A DNA stretch of 64,000 bases, from NCBI RefSeq assembly GCF_015674855.1, contig NZ_JADMLG010000007.1:1-64000 (forward strand). Direction: 5' to 3'. This document shows positions 16,328-25,347 of this stretch, piece by piece. Origin of the DNA: Nocardia bovistercoris. GTDB lineage: Bacteria > Actinomycetota > Actinomycetes > Mycobacteriales > Mycobacteriaceae. The position numbers and the translations under genes are program-made. How positions within the stretch are numbered: the stretch's first letter is position 1; every line of letters begins with the position of its first letter. The notes beneath the pieces were generated by a model, which was not told the DNA's origin, ran no database searches, and saw only the letters and a list, made by a program, of their open reading frames with translations.

Positions 16328-19300
16328 TCAAGGTGTCGTGGCGGGGTCGCACACCTTCCATCCGGAATCGGAGCGTTGCAGGTCGAAAGTGCGCGCCGAA
16401 CGCTTCGCCGGATCGGCCTCGGTGTACACCGTCGCCTCAGCGATCGCCGTATCGCCGGTGATCGAGATCGCGTTCACCGCGTCGACCACCGGAATGCTCT
16501 TGCGCTCCAACGACATCCGATGCACGTTCGCGAACTGGTCCTCCGGGATCTTGGCGTAGAAATCGTGCAGCGGACCGCACGTGCTCGACCGCAACTGCGC
16601 CAGGTTCCCGGTGCGCAGCCCATCGGTGTACTGCGAGATCGCGGCACGCACCTCGGCATCCGGCGACGACCCGGACTTGCCGACCAGCGCGAACGCCACC
16701 GCGACGATGATCGCGACCAGCACCGCCGCCGCACCGAGCACCGCGAGCAGCCACTTCTTCGACCGACCGCCCGCCGCACCGTCGGACGGCGCCTGATCGA
16801 CCGGCGGCGGCGTTGGCGCGATCCGCTGCGGCGCGGCGATCGGCCGCTGCCCGACCGGAGCGCCCCGCCCGACCGGAGCACCCTGCCCGACCGGAACACC
16901 CTGCGGATGATTCGTCGACTGCACCGGTGACGTCATCTGCGTATCCGCGGGCGAAGGCGCCTTCGCCACCGAAGGCCGAGGGCGCCCCGGCGGCAGCGGT
17001 GGCGTGGGTCGTGTGTCCTCCACCATTCCCGGCGGCCCACCCTGCGGCCCTTGCCTCGGCCCCTGCGCGGGTCCGGCCTGCTTGGGCCCGGCGGGTCCCG
17101 GCTGCTTCGGCCCTGCCGCAGGTCCCGCTTGCTTCGGCCCTGCCGCGGGTCCCGCTTGTTTCGGCCCCGTGGCGGGCCGCGGCGTCGCGGGCGGCTTCGA
17201 CAACGGCACCCCCGGCCGCGTACCGACCACCCGATCCGTCCCCGCCTGCCCCGTCCGAATCCGCTGCGTAGCCTGCTGATCCGGCGGCGTCTGCACCGGC
17301 ATCGCCATCGTCGGCGCATTCGCCGGATCGATGAGCGGCATGGCGACGGTCTGGTCTTCACTCACATCGTCCGCGGGACCCGGCCCACCCACCGGAGGCA
17401 CCCGCATGACCATCGTCTTGTCACCCGAACCGTCCGCGACCTCAGCCGCGCCCGCCTCCACCGCATCCTGCGGCTCCGCGGCGCCACCGCCCGGACTCGC
17501 ACCCCGCTGACCGACATCGCCCCGCCCGGGCCGACGGATAACGGTTGTCTTACCCGCGTCATCGGCGGCGGAATCCGATCCGGAAGCGCCCTCCCGCGCA
17601 CTTCCCCCGGCCGCGCGCCGCACATCTTCCGCATCGACCTTGTCGGTGACCGCCCCCGGAGCATCGGCCGCTCCGGGCCGCCCACCCCCGGCCGCGGCAC
17701 TCGCCACGCCCGCGGCGCCACGCCCTGAACCGGAGCCGCCGTCCGCCGACCCAGCCGACTCCCGGTCTTCAGCGCCACCCTGCGCACCGCCGCGATCGGT
17801 GCCCGCGCCACTCACGTCGGCGGATGAACTCCCCGGCGCACCAGCGGTTTTTCCCGCCGCCGCACCTGCTGCCGCCGCACCTGCTGCCGCCGCACCTGCT
17901 GCGGCCGCAGCACCCGCGACTCCCGCTGCCGCCGCTTTGCCGACTCCGCTTCCCGCAGTCGCCTCCTTCGCCGCACCGCCGGTCCCGCCGGACCGCTGTG
18001 CACCCGCGTCGGATCCACCCGCCGCTGGGCCCGCACTCGCATCGGACCGCGATCCCGCAGTCTCAGCAGCGCCTTCTCCCACGACGGCACCTGCGGTTCC
18101 CGCCGATCCGGTCGCGGCCGCACCGCCCCCACTCGCACCTTTCGCGGCTGATTCCGCCGCAGCCGCGTCGGCCGCGGCACGTGGCTGGGCACCCTTCGCG
18201 GGCTCGCCGGAAGGTGCGGCCCCACGACCACCACCCGCGACCGATGCACCCCCGCTCGCCGTGCCGCTACCGCCCTCGCCAGAGGCGCCCGCCGGTTCCG
18301 CGGAAGTCCGAGAACCCGCCGCAGTGGCCGCCTTGTTCGCGTCCTCGGTAGCCGCGCCGCCACCCAGAGTCGCACTGCCTCCCGTCGCGCTGCCCGGTGC
18401 TGTGCCGCCACCCGGTGCTGTGCCGCCCCCCGGAGTCGCGCCGCCCCCCGGAGTCGCGCCACTGCCCGCTGTCGCCCCGCGAGCTGTTGCCGTGCTGCCC
18501 GGGGTCGCGCTTCCTGGAGTCGTGCCGCCTGGAGTCGTGCCGCCCGGAGTCGCACTGCCTCCCGTCACGCTGCCCGGTGCTGTGCCGCCACCCGGAGTCG
18601 CGCCACTGCCCGCTGTCGCCCCGCGAGCTGTTGCCGCGCTGCTCGGAGTCGTGCTGCCCGGAGTCGCATTGCCTCCCGTCGCGCTGCCCGGTGCTGTGCC
18701 GCCACCCGGAGTCGCGCCACTGTCCGCTGTCGCCCCGCGAGCTGTTGCCGTGCTGCCCGGAGTCGCACTGCCTGGAGTCGCACTGCCTGGAGTCGTGCCG
18801 CCTGCTGCCTTGCCGCCGCCTGCTGCCACGCCGCGAGCCGCTGCCGCGTTGCTCGTTACCGCGTTGCCTGCTGTCGTACCGCGATTTATCGCTGCGCTGC
18901 TTGCCGCTGCGCCGACTTCCGGCGTTTCGGCACCGGATCCGCCTGGCGTCGGGCCGGGCTTTGCCGGTGCGGGGCCGTCTGCTGTCGCGCCGCCGCGGCC
19001 GGCCGGACCGCCCTGGCGGGGCGGGTTCGGTCCTTGTGGGGCGGCGGGGATACGCACGGTTCGATCGGTGGGTCCGCCTGTCGGTCCACGTCCGGTGCCG
19101 GGAGTCGGCTGTGCGCCGGAGGGTTTGCCGGGCGCGGGGGTTCCGTCGCGGCGGACGACGGTCGTCTTGCCGTCTTGGTCGGGAGTGCGGCCCGCCGGGG
19201 CGCCCCCGGTGTTCGCGGTGCCGCTGGAACCGCCGTCTCCCGCGGGGCGGGTATTCATCGATACCGTCCGGTCGTCAGAGGGGGCGTGCGCTGTGTCCGG

Positions 19301-20275
19301 GACACTCGGTGTACCGCCTGCCTGTGGGTTCTCAGGTCCGCCTGGTGCGTCCTGACCGCGCTGAGCCGCTCCCAACGGTTCACGTCGGAATACAGCGGGT
19401 TCGCCGAACATCCCGCCGCGCGCGCCGGGCGCCGGTCGACCACCTTGCCCCCGACCGCCGAGCCAACCGCCCGGTCCACCCGCACCTTGCTGCGGACGCC
19501 CGCCGGACGCGGCCCCATCCGGCCCCGACGGCCGGTCACCGGAGGCCGCACCGACATTCGGCGCCGCGGATCCACCGGCAGGCCGACCCCTCTCCGTCGA
19601 TCCGCCACCCGCCGGTGCCTGCCGACCACCTTCGCTCGCCGGTGCGGAATCCGGGGCACGGTCACCGCCCGTACGTGCCCCATCTCCGCTCGCAGCCGAA
19701 CCGCCGCCCGCCACTGAACTCCCGCTCACGCTCGATCCGCTGCTTGCTGCCGATCCGCTGCCCGCTGCCGGACTGCCGCTCGCACTCGATCCGCCGCCTG
19801 CTGCCGAACCGCCGCCTGCCACTGAACTCCCGCTCGCGCTGGATCCGCTGCCTGCTGCTGGACCGCCGCCCGTTGCCGAACCGCCGCCTGCCACTGAACT
19901 CCCACTCGCGCTGGATCCGCTGCCTGCTGCCGAACCGCCGCGCGCCGCCGAACCGCCGTTTGTCACCGAACTGTTGCCTGCGGTCGACCCGCCGCTGGTG
20001 GTCGAACTGCCACCCGCGGATGAGCCGCCACCGTACGTCTCCGCACCGGCACGACCACCTCCGCTCGCCGATCCGCCGCTCGCGCCCGACCCACCGCGCA
20101 CCTCCGCACCGGCACTCCCCGAACCGGGCGTCGGCTTCGGATCGGCCTGCGGTGCGGCTTTCTCGGCGGGACGGTCCGCACCACCGGACGACGGCCGCGC
20201 CGAGGTGTCCGGGCGTGCCTTCGCGGCCTCGGTGCTTCCTCGCGCCGGGTTCTTCTCGTCGTTCGGGTCGGACAC
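16328..20275 (-). CDS. Giant repeat-rich single-pass membrane protein, Rv0361-like end
   Basis: A 1,315-residue protein. Residues 1 to about 1,185 are low complexity (Gly, Ala, Ser, Thr, Pro) and probably cytoplasmic and disordered. A single transmembrane helix (KKWLLAVLGAAAVLVAIIVA) is followed by a C-terminal extracytoplasmic domain of about 105 residues with two Cys (SSTCGPLHDFY, GWKVCDP), resembling the NTF2-like domain of M. tuberculosis Rv0361, which also neighbours Rv0360c and Rv0359. The disordered part carries at least seven short threonine motifs such as DRTVSMN, GKTTVVRR, DRTVRIP, DKTMVMRV and DQTVAMPL. The ATG at 20275 has GAGGGG upstream, and the frame is open throughout with normal third-position GC, so it is a real gene. 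Confidence 0.8.
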   Translation of the reverse strand: MSDPNDEKNPARGSTEAAKARPDTSARPSSGGADRPAEKAAPQADPKPTPGSGSAGAEVRGGSGASGGSASGGGRAGAETYGGGSSAGGSSTTSGGSTAGNSSVTNGGSAARGGSAAGSGSSASGSSVAGGGSATGGGPAAGSGSSASGSSVAGGGSAAGGGSSASGSPAAGSGSAASSGSSVSGSSVAGGGSAASGDGARTGGDRAPDSAPASEGGRQAPAGGGSTERGRPAGGSAAPNVGAASGDRPSGPDGAASGGRPQQGAGGPGGWLGGRGQGGRPAPGARGGMFGEPAVFRREPLGAAQRGQDAPGGPENPQAGGTPSVPDTAHAPSDDRTVSMNTRPAGDGGSSGTANTGGAPAGRTPDQDGKTTVVRRDGTPAPGKPSGAQPTPGTGRGPTGGPTDRTVRIPAAPQGPNPPRQGGPAGRGGATADGPAPAKPGPTPGGSGAETPEVGAAASSAAINRGTTAGNAVTSNAAAARGVAAGGGKAAGGTTPGSATPGSATPGSTATARGATADSGATPGGGTAPGSATGGNATPGSTTPSSAATARGATAGSGATPGGGTAPGSVTGGSATPGGTTPGGTTPGSATPGSTATARGATAGSGATPGGGATPGGGTAPGGGTAPGSATGGSATLGGGAATEDANKAATAAGSRTSAEPAGASGEGGSGTASGGASVAGGGRGAAPSGEPAKGAQPRAAADAAAAESAAKGASGGGAAATGSAGTAGAVVGEGAAETAGSRSDASAGPAAGGSDAGAQRSGGTGGAAKEATAGSGVGKAAAAGVAGAAAAAGAAAAGAAAAGAAAGKTAGAPGSSSADVSGAGTDRGGAQGGAEDRESAGSADGGSGSGRGAAGVASAAAGGGRPGAADAPGAVTDKVDAEDVRRAAGGSAREGASGSDSAADDAGKTTVIRRPGRGDVGQRGASPGGGAAEPQDAVEAGAAEVADGSGDKTMVMRVPPVGGPGPADDVSEDQTVAMPLIDPANAPTMAMPVQTPPDQQATQRIRTGQAGTDRVVGTRPGVPLSKPPATPRPATGPKQAGPAAGPKQAGPAAGPKQPGPAGPKQAGPAQGPRQGPQGGPPGMVEDTRPTPPLPPGRPRPSVAKAPSPADTQMTSPVQSTNHPQGVPVGQGAPVGRGAPVGQRPIAAPQRIAPTPPPVDQAPSDGAAGGRSKKWLLAVLGAAAVLVAIIVAVAFALVGKSGSSPDAEVRAAISQYTDGLRTGNLAQLRSSTCGPLHDFYAKIPEDQFANVHRMSLERKSIPVVDAVNAISITGDTAIAEATVYTEADPAKRSARTFDLQRSDSGWKVCDPATTP
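18360..18830 (-). repeat. Higher-order coding repeats in giant protein, block 1
   Basis: Fifteen-base sub-units (GGAGTCGCGCTGCCC-like on the plus strand) are arranged into three larger copies sharing the plus-strand phrase GCTGTCGCCCCGCGAGCTGT near 18475, 18615 and 18730. They encode repeats of the type TARGATAGSGATPGGGTAPG. Copy edges differ in length, which suggests repeated unequal slippage or recombination. Confidence 0.85.
19700..19990 (-). repeat. Coding repeats in giant protein, block 2
   Basis: Near-identical plus-strand phrases (CCTGCCACTGAACTCCC and CTGGATCCGCTGCCTGCTG) recur three to four times with periods of roughly 75-80 bases. They encode repeats of GSGSSASGSSVAGGGSA. The region is in the N-terminal quarter of the protein. 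Confidence 0.85.
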
Positions 20276-20456
20276 CTCATACCCCTCGGCTCGGGCGGAT
20301 CAGTGGAACTCGACGGTCAGCCTAACGGCCCCGGCCGACCGAGGTCCGTCTATGGATCGCCTCGTGCGGCCGCGGTCGTTAGCGACCGGCTGGAAATATT
20401 CGTGACGCCGGGACGCGCGCGTCCCCGACCGGGTTCCCGGTGCAAGAATGATGCGC

Positions 20457-20921
20457 ATGACCTCGTTCGGTGATCTGCTCGGACCCCAGCCGGTACTGCT
20501 TCCCGAAATCTCGGAGGCGGAGGACGCGCTGCTCGACGGTACCGACCCGGTTCGGGTCGCCGCCGATCATCCGGCCGCCTCCATCGCCTGGGCCGCGCTG
20601 GCCGAGGCCGCCTTGACGCGCGGTGGCATCGACATCGCGAAGGCCGCGGGGGACGAGTCGATCGTGAACCACGATATCGTCGCCGCCTACGCCTTCGCGC
20701 GCACCGGTTACCACCGCGGCCTCGACCTGTTGCGCCGCAACGGCTGGAAGGGTTTCGGTCCGGTGCCGTGGAGTCACGAACCGAATCGCGGGTTCCTGCG
20801 CAGTGTGGCCGCGTTGGCGCGGGCGGCGCGCGCGGTCGGCGAGTCCGAGGAGTACGCCCGCTGCCTGGATCTGTTGGAGGATTGCGATCCTCGTGCGGCC
20901 GCCGAGTTGGGTCTGGGCTGA
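20457..20921 (+). CDS. DUF3151 family protein
   Basis: A 154-residue soluble, mostly helical protein of the actinobacterial family DUF3151 (M. tuberculosis Rv0360c). The conserved pattern includes LGPQPVLLPE at the N-terminus, AYAFARTGYHRGLDLLRRNGWKG in the middle and EEYARCLDLLEDCDP at the C-terminus, a TPR-like helical arrangement. Function is unknown. ATG 20457 is preferred over ATG 20448 because an AAGAAT hexamer ends 7 bases upstream, consistent with a leaderless start; this is inference. It is divergent from the giant Rv0361-like gene and overlaps the region where FUSC starts. Confidence 0.85.
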   Translation: MTSFGDLLGPQPVLLPEISEAEDALLDGTDPVRVAADHPAASIAWAALAEAALTRGGIDIAKAAGDESIVNHDIVAAYAFARTGYHRGLDLLRRNGWKGFGPVPWSHEPNRGFLRSVAALARAARAVGESEEYARCLDLLEDCDPRAAAELGLG

Positions 20922-20971
20922 GTTCGCCCCGGCGGTTTTCGCGGGTCGCGCGCGACAGCGGTAAGGATCGG

Positions 20972-22066
20972 TTGCGTCGTTCGCTGGCGCGGCTGCGTCT
21001 TTCGGCGCTGCCGATCGTCCAGTGCGCGCTGGGTGCGGCGCTGGCGTGGTTCGTCGCGCACGACATCATCGGTCACGCGCTGCCGTTCTTCGCGCCGACC
21101 GCGGCGGTGGTGTCGATCGGTATCTCGTTCGGCGCGCGGCTGAAACGGTCGGTGGAGTTGGTCGTCGGTGTCGCGGTCGGCATCGGCATCGGTGATCTGT
21201 TCATCAGCCGCGCGGGCACCGGGGTGTGGCAGATCGCGCTCGTGGTCGCGGTGGCGATGGCGTTGGCGGTGTTCCTCGACGGCGGTTCGATCATCACGAT
21301 GCAGGCCGCCGGGTCGGCGGTGTTGGTCGCCACGTTGATGCCGCCGTCGGCGGGCGGCAGCCTGTCGCGCATGATCGACGCGTTGGTCGGCGGTCTGGTC
21401 GGGGTGGTGATGGTGGCGGCGATTCCGCTGCATCCGGTGCGGCGCGCCCGCGATCATGCCGCGCAGGTGCTCGCGGTGCTCGGTGACGGGCTGTCGCGGT
21501 GCGCGGACGGTCTGCTGGAACAGGATCCGGACAAGATCCGCGCGGCGTTGGCGGCGGCGCGCGCGACGCAACCGCAGATCGATTCGCTGCGTTCGACTCT
21601 GGAGGGCGGCCGCGAGATCAGCCGCATCTCACCCCTGTACTGGAATTCGCGCGCCCGCCTCGAACGCATCCGTGCGACCGCGGATCCACTGGACAACGCG
21701 GTCCGCAACGCCCGTGTGCTGCTGCGCCGTTCGCTCACCCTGGTCAACGACGACGAGATCCTGGATCCGCGCTTGATCGATGAGGTCGATGGCCTCGCGC
21801 GCGCGGTGCGAGTGGTGCGCGCGATGATGCTGGCCGATCCGGGGGAGCAACCGGATCGGGCCGAGGCGGCGCGCGCGCTGCGCACGGTCGCGAAGGGCGC
21901 ACGGCCGGAACTGGTAGCCGGCGCCGGGCTTTCTGCGCACGTGGTGTTCGCGCAGCTCAGGTCGATCGTGGTGGATCTGATGCAGGTGTGCGGTATGCAA
22001 CGCATCTCGGCGATCGCCCTGCTGCCCCCGACGGTCCCCAATCCGTATGTGCGCCCACAAGACTGA
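20972..22066 (+). CDS. FUSC-family inner-membrane transporter
   Basis: A protein of about 364 residues with the aromatic-acid exporter (FUSC/YccS/ArAE) arrangement: about six transmembrane helices in the first 165 residues (for example VQCALGAALAWFVAHDIIGH, PFFAPTAAVVSIGISFGARLKRS) then a helical cytoplasmic half. Such proteins are thought to export aromatic acids or similar compounds. The start is uncertain: TTG 20972 has an AAGGA site 4 bases upstream and begins just before the first helix; longer readings into the DUF3151 gene use other TTG codons. A terminator hairpin lies beyond its end. Confidence 0.8.
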   Translation: MRRSLARLRLSALPIVQCALGAALAWFVAHDIIGHALPFFAPTAAVVSIGISFGARLKRSVELVVGVAVGIGIGDLFISRAGTGVWQIALVVAVAMALAVFLDGGSIITMQAAGSAVLVATLMPPSAGGSLSRMIDALVGGLVGVVMVAAIPLHPVRRARDHAAQVLAVLGDGLSRCADGLLEQDPDKIRAALAAARATQPQIDSLRSTLEGGREISRISPLYWNSRARLERIRATADPLDNAVRNARVLLRRSLTLVNDDEILDPRLIDEVDGLARAVRVVRAMMLADPGEQPDRAEAARALRTVAKGARPELVAGAGLSAHVVFAQLRSIVVDLMQVCGMQRISAIALLPPTVPNPYVRPQD

Positions 22067-22235
22067 CTCCCCGGTTTTCGCGTAGTCCACTACTCGTGTG
22101 CCAGAGCGCCTCCCGGCCATAATCTCGTTTTCGAGATCGCGGCCGTCGAGGGGTGCCGCGGTCGGCATCTCCGCCCGCGTCTCGCGCGGTAGCGGTCACG
22201 GGGTGGGTGGCCGAACCCGAACGAGCGGGCGGAGT

Positions 22236-22269
22236 GGGTCGCCCGGTCCGTGGGGGGATCGGGCGACCC
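22236..22269. terminator. Bidirectional hairpin between FUSC gene and M50 protease
   Basis: Perfect 10-bp stem GGGTCGCCCG (22236-22245) with CGGGCGACCC (22260-22269), 14-base loop. It lies 8 bases beyond the stop of the minus-strand protease and about 170 bases beyond the FUSC stop. The 22067-22235 stretch holds nothing else I recognise. Confidence 0.7.
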
Positions 22270-22276
22270 GATCCGC

Positions 22277-23062
22277 TCAGCGCCAGAAGCGGGTGAGGTA
22301 GTCCCCGTATCCTGCCCAATCCCTTGGGACGCCGGACAGTTCGTAGAGGGCGAAGACGGCGTCGAAGAAGACTCGGTTGATGCTGGGGGTGAACAGCAGG
22401 GCGAACAGGATCAGCATGCCGAAGGGCTTGAACTGGTCGAGGGAGCGCCGGGTCTGGTAGCTGAGGGAAGGTTCGAGTACCCCGTAGCCGTCGAGTCCGG
22501 GGAGGGGCAGGCTGTTCAGCAGGGCGGCGGTGACCTGGAGGAAGGCCAGGAAGCTGAGTCCGTACCAGAACGCGGAATGCGCCGAGCCGCTGCCGAATAT
22601 CCGGATGACCGCGAGCAGGATTATGGCGCACAGCAGGTTCACGGCGGGGCCCGCGCCGCTGATGAGGCGTTGGGTGCGTGCGGATACGGCGTGGGTGTGC
22701 ACGTAGACGGCGCCGCCGGGCAGGCCGATGCCGCCGAGTGCGATGAACACGATCGGCAGCACGATCGACAGCAGCGGGTGCGCGTATTTCAGCGGGTTCA
22801 GGGTGAGGTAGCCGCGCAGTTCCACTTCGCGGTCGCCCGCCCGCCACGCGAGGTAGGCGTGCGCGAACTCGTGCAGGCACAGCGAGACGATCCAGCCCGC
22901 GACGACCAGTACGAACACCCCGATCTCGGCGCGCGTCGAGGTCAATTCGGAGGTCCAGGCAAGCACGCCGCCCGCCACGGTGATCGCGACGACGAGCAGG
23001 AATACGGGACTCGGCCGAACGGCGCCGCGGCCCGGCCGCGACGGTGTGTACGGGTCGTTCAT
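22277..23062 (-). CDS. M50-family site-2-type metalloprotease
   Basis: A 261-residue integral-membrane zinc protease. The active site HEFAH at residues 64-68 lies in a transmembrane helix, and the second metal-binding segment LLNSLPLPGLDGYG (family N/P-x-D-G motif) is in a later helix. It corresponds to M. tuberculosis Rv0359. This subfamily lacks an obvious PDZ domain. Substrates are unknown; site-2 proteases usually cleave membrane-bound anti-sigma factors or signal peptides. It overlaps the upstream gene by 4 bases (ATGA), so the two are translationally coupled. Confidence 0.9.
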   Translation of the reverse strand: MNDPYTPSRPGRGAVRPSPVFLLVVAITVAGGVLAWTSELTSTRAEIGVFVLVVAGWIVSLCLHEFAHAYLAWRAGDREVELRGYLTLNPLKYAHPLLSIVLPIVFIALGGIGLPGGAVYVHTHAVSARTQRLISGAGPAVNLLCAIILLAVIRIFGSGSAHSAFWYGLSFLAFLQVTAALLNSLPLPGLDGYGVLEPSLSYQTRRSLDQFKPFGMLILFALLFTPSINRVFFDAVFALYELSGVPRDWAGYGDYLTRFWR

Positions 23063-23730
23063 CGCACCAGGTACCAGGATTCGTCGTGGCGGTAGAAGCT
23101 GGACCGCGGCACGGGTCGTTCGCCGCGGATCCCGTCCCTGGTGACCAGCGCGGCGGGGCTGCCGAGCTGCGCCGCCCTGCCTTCGATCCAGCGACGCTTG
23201 CGCAGGCCTTTGTGTATTCCGGCCCGCACTCCGGGCAGGTGCAGGGTCGGCGAGACGAGCATCGCGTTGACCTTGCCTCGGAACAGCAAGGAATCGTCGA
23301 CGTACGCCTCGCCCTCGAGCCTGCTGTTGTCGACGCCGGTGATGGTGGCGCGCCCGACGAGGACGGTGCCGGTGTCGTCGCGGATCAGCGGTGTCTCGGT
23401 GGCGCGCCCTTCGATGGCGCGTTTGGCGGCGGCGTTGCCGGTGCCGGTCTCGTAGGCGCGCGAGCCGTAGGTCTTGTCGACGGGGACGTAGCCGATTTCC
23501 ACGTGCAGCCGTTCGGTGCGCATGAGGTGGGTGAGTACCGCGGCCAGCGCCGCGTCGTCACCGAGCACGATGAGCCGGGGCAGGCTGTCGGCGGCGAGGA
23601 CGGGCAGCAGTGTGTCGACGACGGAAGTCTCTGGGATGGCTGCCGTTTGGGTGGTGGGTAAGGCGGAGAGGGCAATCGGGACAGGTGCGCCGTCGCAGCG
23701 GAGAACATGGGTACTCAAACCGCCGTACAA
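23059..23730 (-). CDS. Conserved actinobacterial protein, Rv0358-like
   Basis: A 223-residue soluble protein of unknown function matching, by context and from memory, M. tuberculosis Rv0358 next to the site-2 protease gene. Visible elements: an N-terminal strand THVLRCDGAPVPIAL, a nucleotide-binding-like stretch LPRLIVLGDDAALAAVLTHL (residues 50-70), and a C-terminal YRHDESWYLVR. The first half looks like a lipid-kinase catalytic domain with a GDDAA loop, but I cannot assign it. GGAGG lies directly before the TTG at 23730 and 13 bases before TTG 23718, so the exact start is unresolved. It is co-transcribed with the M50 gene. Confidence 0.72.
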   Translation of the reverse strand: MYGGLSTHVLRCDGAPVPIALSALPTTQTAAIPETSVVDTLLPVLAADSLPRLIVLGDDAALAAVLTHLMRTERLHVEIGYVPVDKTYGSRAYETGTGNAAAKRAIEGRATETPLIRDDTGTVLVGRATITGVDNSRLEGEAYVDDSLLFRGKVNAMLVSPTLHLPGVRAGIHKGLRKRRWIEGRAAQLGSPAALVTRDGIRGERPVPRSSFYRHDESWYLVR

Positions 23731-23888
23731 CCCTCCTCAGGTCCGGCCGACACACCCGTCGGCCCCCTCGCCACTTCCGGGCGAACCCCGTTCGGGATGC
23801 GCTCCGTGCCCAACCATAGCCGTGATCATGGGGTCCCGCCCTACGGCTCGGCTCCGATACGGTTCCGAGCCGGTCACGGGGCATCGGC

Positions 23889-23894
23889 TAAAAT
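23889..23894 (+). promoter_or_regulatory. Likely -10 element of purA
   Basis: TAAAAT lies about 80 bases before the purA start in an otherwise GC-rich stretch, giving a 5' leader of roughly 73 bases. A clear -35 element is not visible. The 243-bp divergent region 23731-23973 shows no recognisable riboswitch or operator. Confidence 0.5.
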
Positions 23895-23973
23895 GAATTA
23901 CCGGCCACCTCCTCCACACGGCAGGTAGCTGCGACACCGCGGTGTCGCGCCCCCGACTCGTAGGAGACAGACC

Positions 23974-25263
23974 ATGCCGGCAATCGTCCTGATCGGCGCC
24001 CAATGGGGCGACGAGGGCAAGGGCAAAGCGACCGATCTGCTCGGTGGCCGCCTGCAGTGGGTCGTCCGATACCAGGGCGGCAACAACGCCGGTCACACCG
24101 TTGTGCTGCCCAACGGTGACAAGTTCGCGCTGCACCTGATCCCGTCCGGCATCCTCACCCCCGGCGTCACCAATGTCATCGGCAACGGCGTCGTGGTCGA
24201 TCCCGGCGTGTTGCTCGCGGAGCTTGCGGGGCTCGAGGAGCGTGACGTCGACACCTCCGGGCTGCTGCTGTCGGCGGACGCGCACCTGATCATGCCGTAT
24301 CACGTGGCCATCGATAAGGTCACCGAACGGTTCCTCGGCAACAAGAAGATCGGCACCACCGGCCGCGGCATCGGCCCCTGCTATCAGGACAAGGTCGCGC
24401 GGGTGGGGGTCAGGGTCGCCGACGTGCTCGACCCGAAGATCCTCACTCAGAAGGTGGAGGCGGCGCTCGAGTTCAAGAATCAGGTGCTGGTCAAGATCTA
24501 CAACCGGCGCGCGCTGGACCCGCAGCAGGTGGTGGACGAGGTGCTCGAGCAGGCCGAAGGGTTCAAGCATCGCATCGCCGACACCAGGCTGCGGTTGAAC
24601 GAGGCGCTCGAACGCGGTGAGACGGTGCTGCTCGAGGGGTCGCAGGGCACGCTGCTCGACGTCGATCACGGCACTTATCCCTATGTCACGTCCTCGAATC
24701 CGACCTCGGGCGGCGCCGCGGTCGGGTCGGGTATCGGGCCGAACAAGATCGGCGTCGTCTTCGGCATCCTGAAGTGCTACACCACCCGCGTCGGTTCCGG
24801 GCCGTTCCCGACCGAACTGTTCGACCAGTTCGGCGAGTTCCTGGCGAAGAACGGCGGCGAGGTCGGCGTCACCACGGGTCGCGCCCGGCGTTGCGGCTGG
24901 TTCGACGCGGTCATCTCCCGCTACGCCACCAGGGTCAACGGCATCACCGACTACTTCCTCACCAAACTGGACGTGCTGTCCGGTCTGGACACGGTGCCGA
25001 TCTGCGTCGCCTACGACATCGACGGCGAGCGGGTCGAGCAGATGCCGACCACACAGACCGATTTCCATCACGCCAAGCCGATCTTCGAGGAGCTGCCCGG
25101 CTGGTGGGAGGACATCTCATCGGCCCGCACCTTCGAGGAATTGCCCGCCAACGCGCAGGCGTACGTGCTGCGGCTGGAGGAGTTGTCGGGCGCGCGGATC
25201 TCCAGCATCGGCGTCGGTCCCGGCCGCGACCAGACCATCGTGCGCCACGACGTGCTCGGCTGA
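23974..25263 (+). CDS. purA: Adenylosuccinate synthetase
   Basis: PurA couples IMP and aspartate with GTP hydrolysis to form adenylosuccinate, the first AMP-specific step of purine synthesis. The 429-residue product has the family length. Landmarks: the GTP loop GAQWGDEGKGK (residues 8-18), NNAGHTVV, GTTGRGIGPCYQDK, the IMP-loop segment LLEGSQGTLLDVDHGTYPYV, and TTGRARRCGWFDAV. The ATG at 23974 follows AGGAGA. It is single, divergent from the Rv0358-like gene, as in M. tuberculosis (Rv0357c). Confidence 0.98.
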   Translation: MPAIVLIGAQWGDEGKGKATDLLGGRLQWVVRYQGGNNAGHTVVLPNGDKFALHLIPSGILTPGVTNVIGNGVVVDPGVLLAELAGLEERDVDTSGLLLSADAHLIMPYHVAIDKVTERFLGNKKIGTTGRGIGPCYQDKVARVGVRVADVLDPKILTQKVEAALEFKNQVLVKIYNRRALDPQQVVDEVLEQAEGFKHRIADTRLRLNEALERGETVLLEGSQGTLLDVDHGTYPYVTSSNPTSGGAAVGSGIGPNKIGVVFGILKCYTTRVGSGPFPTELFDQFGEFLAKNGGEVGVTTGRARRCGWFDAVISRYATRVNGITDYFLTKLDVLSGLDTVPICVAYDIDGERVEQMPTTQTDFHHAKPIFEELPGWWEDISSARTFEELPANAQAYVLRLEELSGARISSIGVGPGRDQTIVRHDVLG

Positions 25264-25347
25264 AGTCGCACCCTATCCGGGTGCGCGCGTTCGGCGTCGA
25301 CGGCCGACTTCGGATTATCGGACGCGGTGAAGATCTACAGTTGATCC

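Noticed and set aside
18360..19990. CRISPR-like repeat array inside the giant gene.
   Set aside because: Repeats are in frame, lack unique spacers and encode Gly/Ala/Ser-rich protein.
23737..25071. A 444-residue minus-strand frame opposite purA.
   Set aside because: Antisense shadow of a highly conserved gene; no promoter or ribosome site.
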